A DNA stretch of 64,000 nt from Micromonospora sp. C28SCA-DRY-2 (lineage in GTDB: Bacteria > Actinomycetota > Actinomycetes > Mycobacteriales > Micromonosporaceae): positions 186,001 to 250,000 of the forward strand of contig NZ_JAUMKD010000010.1 in assembly GCF_030519475.1 (NCBI RefSeq). The letters are read 5' to 3'. Each line of letters starts with the position of its first letter. Position 1 is the stretch's first letter. The position numbers and the translations under genes are program-made. Below are positions 58,720-64,000 of the stretch, one piece after another. The notes beneath the pieces were generated by a model, which saw only the letters and a list, made by a program, of their open reading frames with translations, did no database searches and was not told where the DNA came from.

Positions 58720-59514
58720 ATGATCCTGCTCGGCACCTCCGGGTGGCAGTACCGTGACTGGCGGGGCCGGTTCTACCCCACCGGGCTGCCGCAACGGCTC
58801 TGGCTGGAGCACTTCGCCGCGCGGTTCGCCACCGTGGAGGTCAACAACGCCTTCTACCGGCTGCCCGAACGGGACACCTTCGCCGCCTGGCGGGACCGCA
58901 CCCCGGACGACTTCTGCGTCGCGGTGAAGATGAGCCGCTACCTGACCCACATCAAGCGGCTCCGCGAGCCGGCCGAACCGGTGGCCCGGTTCCTCGGCCG
59001 GGCCACCGCGCTCGGCGACCGCCTCGGCCCGGTGCTGCTGCAACTGCCGCCGAACCTGCCGGCCGACCCGGCCGCCCTCGACGCCACGCTGGCGCTCTTC
59101 CCCGCCGACGTACGGGTGGCGGTCGAGCCGCGCCACGGGTCGTGGTGGACCGACGCCACCCGGGCGGTGCTGGAACGGCGGCGGGCGGCACTGGTCTGGG
59201 CCGACCGGGGCGGCCGGCCGGTGACCCCGCTGTGGCGCACCACCGACTTCGGCTACCTGCGGCTGCACGAGGGGCGGGCCCGCCCCTGGCCCCACTACGG
59301 CCGGGCCGCGCTGGCCTCCTGGGTGCGCCGGCTGACCGCCGCGTTCGACGACGGGGAGCCGGCGTACGTCTACTTCAACAACGACCCCGGCGGCGCGGCG
59401 GTGCTCGACGCGGTCGCCTTCGCCGGCCTGGCCCAGCGGGCCGGCCGGCGGGTCAGCCGGGTACCGACCCGGGCGGAGGCGGCCGGGCGGGCCGAGCCGC
59501 CGGCCGGGGCCTGA
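58720..59514 (+). CDS. DUF72-family protein, copy 1
   Basis: 264 residues from ATG 58720. The family hallmarks are present: ILLGTSGWQYRDWRGRFYP at the start, VEVNNAFYRLP, VAVKMSRYLTHIKRL and GPVLLQLPPNLP. The predicted TIM barrel is of unknown function. It is 7 bp after the PIG-L gene. A second, only distantly similar DUF72 gene lies at 60304-61179. Confidence 0.92.
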   Translation: MILLGTSGWQYRDWRGRFYPTGLPQRLWLEHFAARFATVEVNNAFYRLPERDTFAAWRDRTPDDFCVAVKMSRYLTHIKRLREPAEPVARFLGRATALGDRLGPVLLQLPPNLPADPAALDATLALFPADVRVAVEPRHGSWWTDATRAVLERRRAALVWADRGGRPVTPLWRTTDFGYLRLHEGRARPWPHYGRAALASWVRRLTAAFDDGEPAYVYFNNDPGGAAVLDAVAFAGLAQRAGRRVSRVPTRAEAAGRAEPPAGA

Positions 59515-59568
59515 GACCACGAGCGGCCCGCCCCACCCGGGTGGAGCGAGCCGTCGTCGAGGCGCCGG

Positions 59569-59997
59569 TCAGGGAATCATCCGGGCCATGTCCTTGGGCA
59601 TGGTGTCCTTCACGTCCTGCCACTCGCCCTGGGTCACGTGCCGGCGCAGGGTGTCCAGCACCACCTGCACCACCCGCTCCGGGCCGCCCTCGACGTCGTA
59701 CGGGAACCGCTGCCGGACCTCCAGCAGGAAGTCGTCCCGGTTCAGCTTGACCGGCACGTCCATCGGCTTCCAGCCGTCGAAGTAGACGCCGCGCACCACC
59801 ACCGGCAACTGCGCGGCGAACTCCACGCTCTCCTGCACCGGCATCCGGTCGCGCAACAGGTGCAGCACCGTCCGCAGCGCACAGTAGGACTGGTTGCGTT
59901 GCTCCTTCGGCCAGCCGTAGGCCTGCTCGATGTCCCGCAGTATCTCGTTGGTCTTCTGCATCGAGGACTCGATTGCCGACTGGAACTGCTCAGCCAT
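59569..59997 (-). CDS. DUF2267 family protein
   Basis: 142 residues from ATG 59997. The helical sequence (MQKTNEILRDIEQAYGWPKEQRNQSYCALRTVLHLLRDRMPVQESVEFAAQLPVVVRGVYFDGWKP ... VVQVVLDTLRRHVTQGEWQDVKDTMPKDMARM) matches DUF2267, which is often linked to stress genes in proteobacteria and actinobacteria. Function unknown. A small basic open frame upstream overlaps its start by 8 bp. Confidence 0.92.
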   Translation of the reverse strand: MAEQFQSAIESSMQKTNEILRDIEQAYGWPKEQRNQSYCALRTVLHLLRDRMPVQESVEFAAQLPVVVRGVYFDGWKPMDVPVKLNRDDFLLEVRQRFPYDVEGGPERVVQVVLDTLRRHVTQGEWQDVKDTMPKDMARMIP

Positions 59998-60184
59998 CTC
60001 TCCACCCCCGTACGTCGGTCTCCCACCGTCGGTCGTCGTCGCGGCGCGGCGGCCCGACCGGGCCGCGCGGCTGCCGGGTCGGGCTGACCCGGCCGGCCCG
60101 CGGCACGGGCCGGGAGTCGCCGGACGACCCGACGACGTGCAGCACGGCGCCGCGTCGTCGATCCGGTACCACCCGAACCGTCAT
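59990..60184 (-). CDS. Small basic protein overlapping the DUF2267 start
   Basis: 64 residues from ATG 60184, with GGAGGTG at a good distance upstream on the minus strand. The sequence is strongly basic and Arg/Pro-rich (VRVVPDRRRGAVLHVVGSSGDSRPVPRAGRVSPTRQPRGPVGPPRRDDDRRWETDVRGWRDG). No family is recognised. The clear ribosome site and the overlap with the next gene argue for translation, but high-GC shadow coding cannot be excluded. Confidence 0.4.
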   Translation of the reverse strand: MTVRVVPDRRRGAVLHVVGSSGDSRPVPRAGRVSPTRQPRGPVGPPRRDDDRRWETDVRGWRDG

Positions 60185-60303
60185 CTCCAGCACCTCCGTG
60201 GTGTCGGTTCCGCGGCCGGCTCCGCGAGTCGACCGCACGCACCCCCGATGCTGCTCGCCGACCGGGTGAGCCCGCGTCACCCGACCGGGGTGAGCCGGGG
60301 CGC

Positions 60304-61179
60304 TCAGTCGTCGGCGTCGAGGAACCGGGCCAGGGTGGCCGCGTTGGTCTGGGCGTAGTCGCGGTAGCAGTTGTTCATCAGCACGTGGGTCTGCTCGGTG
60401 GAGTCGGCCAGCTCGCGCAGTTTCGGCGCCCAGTCCTTCAGCTCCCGGTCGGAGTAGCGGTAGCCGAACTTCTCGTGGATGTCCTTGCTGGTCCACTTGT
60501 CGCTGTGCCCGTGGAAGCGCACCACCGCCAGGTCCGCGGTGGCGGCCAGCACCGGGGGCACCGACGAGCGGTGCCCCTGCGGCATGTCCACGCAGACGTA
60601 CGCCAGCCGGTGCTGGCGCAGGAAGGCGAGCGTCTCGTCGGCGTTGGCCCCGTCGAACCAGGACGCGTGCCGGAACTCGAAGACCGGCCGCAGCGGGGCG
60701 CAGCGGCGCTGGACTTCGAGCAGGTACTGCTTGTTGTCCCGCTTGATGGTGAACCAGGGCGGGAACTGGAACAGCAGCGCGCCGAGCCGGCCCGCCTCGA
60801 CCAGCGGGTCCAACGCGCTGAGGAACCGCGTCCACACCTCCTCGTACGCCTGCGGCGGCAGGTCGTCCGGGTAGAGGTTGCGCTTGTCGGTGTCCGGGCG
60901 CAGGTCCTTGTAGAGCGCGGACACCTTCGTCGGGTGCCCGGTGAGCAGGCTGAACGCCTTGACGTTGAAGGTGAAGCCGGCCGGGGTGCGCTCGGCCCAC
61001 AGCCGCGCCGTCCGCTCGGCGGGCGGCGAGTAGTAGGTGGCGTCCACTTCGACCAGCGGGAACTGCCGGGCGTAGTAGGCCAGTCGCTTCTCCGGTGTGT
61101 CGGCGGTCTGCGGATACCAACCGGAGTCCAACAGGGTCCGGTCGGTCCAGGACGCGGTGCCCACCTTGATCTCACCCAT
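60304..61179 (-). CDS. DUF72-family protein, copy 2
   Basis: 291 residues from ATG 61179. It begins IKVGTASWTDRTLLDSGWYP and shows VEVDATYYSPP, FNVKAFSLLTGHPT and LFQFPPWF, the DUF72 landmarks. It also has a conserved VRFHGHSDKW near the C-terminus. It differs enough from the copy at 58720 to be an ancient paralogue rather than a recent duplicate. Function unknown. Confidence 0.92.
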   Translation of the reverse strand: MGEIKVGTASWTDRTLLDSGWYPQTADTPEKRLAYYARQFPLVEVDATYYSPPAERTARLWAERTPAGFTFNVKAFSLLTGHPTKVSALYKDLRPDTDKRNLYPDDLPPQAYEEVWTRFLSALDPLVEAGRLGALLFQFPPWFTIKRDNKQYLLEVQRRCAPLRPVFEFRHASWFDGANADETLAFLRQHRLAYVCVDMPQGHRSSVPPVLAATADLAVVRFHGHSDKWTSKDIHEKFGYRYSDRELKDWAPKLRELADSTEQTHVLMNNCYRDYAQTNAATLARFLDADD

Positions 61180-61227
61180 GGGTGGAGTCCACCGCGCTCC
61201 GGACCGACCGGCAACCGCAGGACGGGA

Positions 61228-61626
61228 TCAGGCCGCCCGCCGCTCCCGGTTCTGCTTGCACGTCACGCAGGTGGTGGCGGACGGGAAGATCTCCAGCCGC
61301 TCGACCGGGATCGGCGCGGAACAGCCCTCGCAGAAGCCGTAGGTGCCCTCCGCCAGCCGGGTCAGCGCGTGCTCGTACTGGGCCCGGCGGTCGAGGATGG
61401 TCCGCAGCAGGGACTGCGCGGTGTCCCGCTCGGCCGTCTTGGTGCCGCTGTCGGCCTGGTCGTCGCCGGCGGTGTCGCCGACCTCCACCAGCCGCAACAC
61501 CTGGCTCTGCAGCACCGCCTGCTCGTACTCCGCGGACAGCTCGTCGTAGCGGGCCTGCAGGGAGCGCCGGATCTGGTCGATCTCCGCCTGGGATCGGCCC
61601 GTGTCGACCGTGTCGTGGACGAGCAT
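61228..61626 (-). CDS. DksA/TraR-family C4-type zinc-finger protein
   Basis: 132 residues from ATG 61626. The N-terminal half is a coiled-coil hairpin (AEIDQIRRSLQARYDELSAEYEQAVLQSQVLRL) and the C-terminus has the four-Cys zinc finger CEGCSAPIPVERLEIFPSATTCVTC. This is the DksA layout. DksA binds the RNA polymerase secondary channel; actinobacterial versions are less well understood but commonly present. An acidic residue at the coiled-coil tip, needed for DksA activity, is plausible but cannot be proved here. Confidence 0.9.
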   Translation of the reverse strand: MLVHDTVDTGRSQAEIDQIRRSLQARYDELSAEYEQAVLQSQVLRLVEVGDTAGDDQADSGTKTAERDTAQSLLRTILDRRAQYEHALTRLAEGTYGFCEGCSAPIPVERLEIFPSATTCVTCKQNRERRAA

Positions 61627-61780
61627 CGCTGCCTGCCTTTCTGGGCCTCGTGGTTCCGCCGGGACGCCGGTGCGGTCTGCCCCGGCAACGGTCCGTTTCG
61701 CGCGGGCGATCACCCGTGCTCTGTGAGCCGGGCGATTACCCACCCGCCGAAAGGATCAAACCGCCGATTTTCGCTGTGGT

Positions 61781-61837
61781 TGATCATGAAGTTGTTGGCG
61801 CCCGCCACGGCGTGTCGGGACAACAACTTCATGATCA
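61781..61837. repeat. Long palindromic repeat family 1, copy B (inverted loop)
   Basis: TGATCATGAAGTTGTTG (61781-61797) is the exact reverse complement of 61821-61837. The loop contains CCCGCCACGGCGTGTCG (61801-61817), the perfect reverse complement of the copy A loop. The right arm supplies the stop codon of the kinase-like gene (TCA at 61835-61837). Confidence 0.93.
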
Positions 61838-62482
61838 CCGGGCGGAGGCGGGGGGTGGTTCCACCAGGGCGGGGTGGCGGGGGTCGTCGAATCGGATCAC
61901 GATGTCGGCGAAGGTGGCCGGGGCGACCTCCTCGGCGTACCGGGCGAAGGCGGGCAGCGTCCAGCGGTGGTCCGGGTCGGTGCGCCGGGCCAGCGCCGCC
62001 GGGGAGAGCGCCAGGTGGACGGTGACGTCGAAGGGCAGCCCGCCGCCGAGCAGCAACGCGCCGCTGACCAGCACCACCCCGCCGGGCGGCAGCTCGACGT
62101 AGCCGGCCCGGCTGGCCCGGTCGGTACGGGCGTCCCAGAGCGAGGGCAGTACCCGGCCGGAGCCGTCCGGGCCGGCCGGGTCCAGCACCTCCCGGCGCAG
62201 CCCCGCCTCGTCGACCCAGCCCTCGTAGTAGGCGTCCGGGTTGGTGCGGCCGTGCTCCAGCCGGACCGAGGCGGGGCGGAGGAAGTCGGTGGCGCGTACG
62301 TGCAGCACCGGGCGGCCCAGCGCGCGCAGCGGGTCGACCAGCGCGGCGGCCAGGTCCTCCGGGCCGGCGGCCGGTGCGCCGTCGACGGCCACCCGGAGCC
62401 GGCCCGGGGCGGCGGCGAACCGGTCGGCCAGCTCGGTGACGAGTCGTTCGGGTGAGATGGGACGGACGCGCACCCGACCCAT
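61835..62482 (-). CDS. Uridine kinase-like protein with degenerate P-loop
   Basis: 215 residues from ATG 62482. The fold resembles uridine-kinase/phosphoribulokinase-type proteins of actinobacteria (LRVAVDGAPAAGPEDLAAALVDPLRALGRPVLHVRATDFLRPASVRLEHGRTNPDAYYEGWVDEAGLRREVLDP, then GVVLVSGALLLGGGLPFDVTVHLALS). The P-loop position reads DGAPAAGPE, lacking the Gly-Lys-Ser/Thr of an active Walker A, so ATP binding is doubtful. A palindromic repeat ends the gene: its arm provides the stop codon. Confidence 0.8.
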   Translation of the reverse strand: MGRVRVRPISPERLVTELADRFAAAPGRLRVAVDGAPAAGPEDLAAALVDPLRALGRPVLHVRATDFLRPASVRLEHGRTNPDAYYEGWVDEAGLRREVLDPAGPDGSGRVLPSLWDARTDRASRAGYVELPPGGVVLVSGALLLGGGLPFDVTVHLALSPAALARRTDPDHRWTLPAFARYAEEVAPATFADIVIRFDDPRHPALVEPPPASAR

Positions 62483-62497
62483 CTTGCCCCGGCCGGG

Positions 62498-63103
62498 TCA
62501 GCCGCTGCGGTCGATGGTGACCCGGGCGTCGTCGGCGAGCCGGTAGCCGACCCCGTAGACAGTGGTGACCAACGGGACGTCCACGCCGACCTTGCCGCGC
62601 AGCCGGCGTACGTGCACGTCGACGGTGCGCACGCCGGCGTGCTCGTAGCCCCAGACCGCGTTGAGCAGTTGCAGCCGGGTGAACACCCGCCGGGGGTGGG
62701 CCACCAGGTGCAGCAGCAGGTCGAACTCCAGTCGGGTCAGCGGCAGCGGCTCGCCGTCGCGCAGCACCGACCGGGACGAGGCGAGGATGTGCAGGGCCGG
62801 GATGGTGGGGGCCAGCGGGCGGCCGGGCGAACGGTTGGCCGGCACCGGGTCGGGGCGGCGCTCCACGGTGGTGGCGGTGGTGATCGTGCCCTCCCCGCGT
62901 TCGAGCATCTCCCGGGCCGCCTCGAGCAGCCGGCGGGCCGGCGGGGTCAGCGACTCCTCACAGGCCAGCGGGATGTTCAGGGTCACGGTGAGCATCGGCG
63001 CCGCGGTGTTGGCGGGACGGCGCTGGCCGCCGGGGGGCCGACCGGGAACAGCGGGTTGGGACGTATGCCATCCGGCGCGCGACGAAGCGGGGCTGACCGA
63101 CAT
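62498..63103 (-). CDS. Winged-helix regulator (OmpR-type DNA-binding domain) without receiver
   Basis: 201 residues from ATG 63103, with AGGAGG correctly spaced on the minus strand; the longer frame to 63229 is not needed. The C-terminal ~95 residues are a Trans_reg_C domain (LTRLEFDLLLHLVAHPRRVFTRLQLLNAVWGYEHAGVRTVDVHVRRLRGKVGV ... LVTTVYGVGYRLAD). The N-terminal ~95 residues are not a receiver: they contain LTVTLNIPLACEESLTPPARRLLEAAREMLERG and a Pro-rich linker. It is therefore a one-component regulator or a partner-controlled one. A paralogue lies just upstream at 63792-64000. Confidence 0.88.
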   Translation of the reverse strand: MSVSPASSRAGWHTSQPAVPGRPPGGQRRPANTAAPMLTVTLNIPLACEESLTPPARRLLEAAREMLERGEGTITTATTVERRPDPVPANRSPGRPLAPTIPALHILASSRSVLRDGEPLPLTRLEFDLLLHLVAHPRRVFTRLQLLNAVWGYEHAGVRTVDVHVRRLRGKVGVDVPLVTTVYGVGYRLADDARVTIDRSG

Positions 63104-63610
63104 GGTCCTCCTTGGCTGGTCCGGGTATCTCCCCACGGCCCGGGACGCCGCTTCATCGATGCTTCCCGGCGTCCGTGCGAGGGTCAAGGGGCGGCTGCGT
63201 TGCATGAATGTGACAATTGACGAACACATCGGAGCCGGATGCTCGCTCTGCGTACGAAGCCAGATGATTACAGCAGAGCCGCCACCTTGACCCGATACGG
63301 GGGGTGCCCGCCCGGTTCACATTCACCGCGCGTCGCCATCGACCGTGGCAACCGAGGAGTCCTCACGTGGTCGGGGCACGCTCCCAGATGGACGGCCACC
63401 GTCCCGGGCGCGGGACATGCGCGTCGCGGCCCGTCCCGCGCCGCCCGGGCCAGCGGCCGACCCGGGCCGCCGGGTTCGGCGGGTCAGCGGGTCTGCGGGT
63501 CGGCCGGGTCGGCCGGGTCGGCGGGTCGGTCAGCAGCGTCGCCGGTCGGAACGGCGATCGGCAGCGGGACCCGCCGGGTGTGGCGGCGACGGCGGCCGGC
63601 CAGGCGGGAG

Positions 63611-63711
63611 CGGGACGGCGAGCGCGGCCGGGACGGCGAGCACGGCCGGGACGGCGAGCACGGCCGGGACGGCGAGCACGGCCGGGACGGCGAGCGCGGC
63701 CGGGACGGCGA
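63611..63711. repeat. 18-bp tandem repeat, five full copies
   Basis: The unit CGGGACGGCGAGCRCGGC occurs at 63611, 63629, 63647, 63665 and 63683, with a partial sixth at 63701. It lies in the gap between the two winged-helix genes (63104-63791). It is in frame with small open frames on both strands (Arg-Asp-Gly-Glu type on plus, Ala-Val-Pro type on minus), neither of which I can support as a gene. Nothing else is supported in this gap. Confidence 0.85.
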
Positions 63712-63791
63712 CCGGCGGCACCCGCCCCGCCGGGCGCCGCCGGAACGGCGACCGGCCAGCCCGCCGCCGGACGCGGCCGGGGTGCAGCCGG

Positions 63792-64000
63792 TCAGCGGGT
63801 GCGGTCGATCTCGATCCGGGCCTCGTCGGCGAGCCGGTAGCCGACGCCGTACACCGTGGTCACCACCGGCGTGCGGGCGCCCAGCTTGGCGCGGAGCCGA
63901 CGCACGTGCACGTCCACCGTGCGGGCCACCGCGTGCTCGTAGCCCCAGACGCCGGCCAGCAGCTGGAGCCGGGTGAACACCCGGTGCGGCCGCTCGGCGA
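63792..64000 (-). CDS. Winged-helix regulator, paralogue (5' end outside window)
   Basis: Only the last ~69 residues are visible, from the window edge to the stop at 63792. They include RPHRVFTRLQLLAGVWGYEHAVARTVDVHVRRLRAKLGARTPVVTTVYGVGYRLADEARIEID, nearly the same as the C-terminus of the 62498-63103 protein. It is an OmpR-type DNA-binding domain. Whether a receiver lies upstream cannot be seen. Confidence 0.85.
   Translation of the reverse strand, partial: AERPHRVFTRLQLLAGVWGYEHAVARTVDVHVRRLRAKLGARTPVVTTVYGVGYRLADEARIEIDRTR

Noticed and set aside
63611..63711. Possible CRISPR-like array
   Set aside because: Units are contiguous 18-mers with no spacers; it is a simple tandem repeat. The 37-bp array at 7510-7620 likewise has no spacers.
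63530..63721. Small hydrophobic minus-strand peptide with an Ala-Val-Pro repeat
   Set aside because: The frame is created by the 18-bp tandem repeat; no start signal and no conservation evidence.

Overview
The window is a contiguous piece of a very GC-rich actinobacterial chromosome. A mycothiol-ligase gene (mshC), an F420-type LLM oxidoreductase, a PAC2 protein, the mshC / SCO1664-like / DUF3090 / phosphomutase gene order, DGPF-ECF sigma pairs and many apparently leaderless genes all point to Actinomycetota. The overall flavour (cellulase-type CBM2 xylanase with a CebR-like site, SseB/YbaB/WXG-like clusters) suggests Micromonosporaceae, probably Micromonospora; this last step is inference.

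Layout. 1-13 kb: end of a RecB-like nuclease, a two-component system next to a MacB-type ABC exporter, a HAD phosphatase, a secreted lectin-like protein, a zinc-peptidase lipoprotein, a DGPF/ECF sigma pair and a Ca2+/H+ antiporter. 13-21 kb is more mosaic: a methyltransferase, two broken genes facing each other (HAD-like and DUF4262-like), a phosphotransferase, a divergent ArsR-like regulator/dienelactone hydrolase pair, a peptidase E-like protein, a YtrA-type GntR-ABC operon behind a perfect operator palindrome, and an IS3-type remnant. 21-31 kb is housekeeping: metH, PAC2, a GntR/UTRA regulator and the mshC neighbourhood. 30.9-33.6 kb is a gene-poor, repeat-rich island holding a multiply frameshifted secreted-protein pseudogene, bracketed by two copies of one long palindrome in opposite orientation.

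33.7-45.5 kb: uppP with an LLM oxidoreductase, an aldo/keto reductase, a cluster resembling type VII secretion substrates divergent from YbaB/EbfC and SseB-like genes, an M20 peptidase, a hemerythrin-like protein and a LysR regulator. 45.6-54 kb: a Clp ATPase operon and a compact four-gene FtsK/SpoIIIE ATPase island with coiled-coil and membrane partners of unknown role. 54-64 kb: an orphan DGPF protein, then a two-gene unit made of a small repeat peptide (three 21-residue repeats) and a JmjC/ROX-type oxygenase, followed by a GH10 xylanase, a PIG-L deacetylase, two DUF72 genes, DUF2267, a DksA-like zinc finger, a kinase-like protein with an eroded P-loop and two tandem winged-helix regulators without receiver domains.

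The best candidates for an undescribed system are (i) the repeat peptide with its ROX-like oxygenase, which has the layout of a ribosomal peptide or protein-hydroxylation pair, and (ii) the FtsK-like four-gene island. At DNA scale, two families of long palindromes whose loops are inverted between copies, and a recurrent TANNNT box 6-7 nt before start codons, are the clearest structures not explained by genes. No tRNA, rRNA or CRISPR array was seen.
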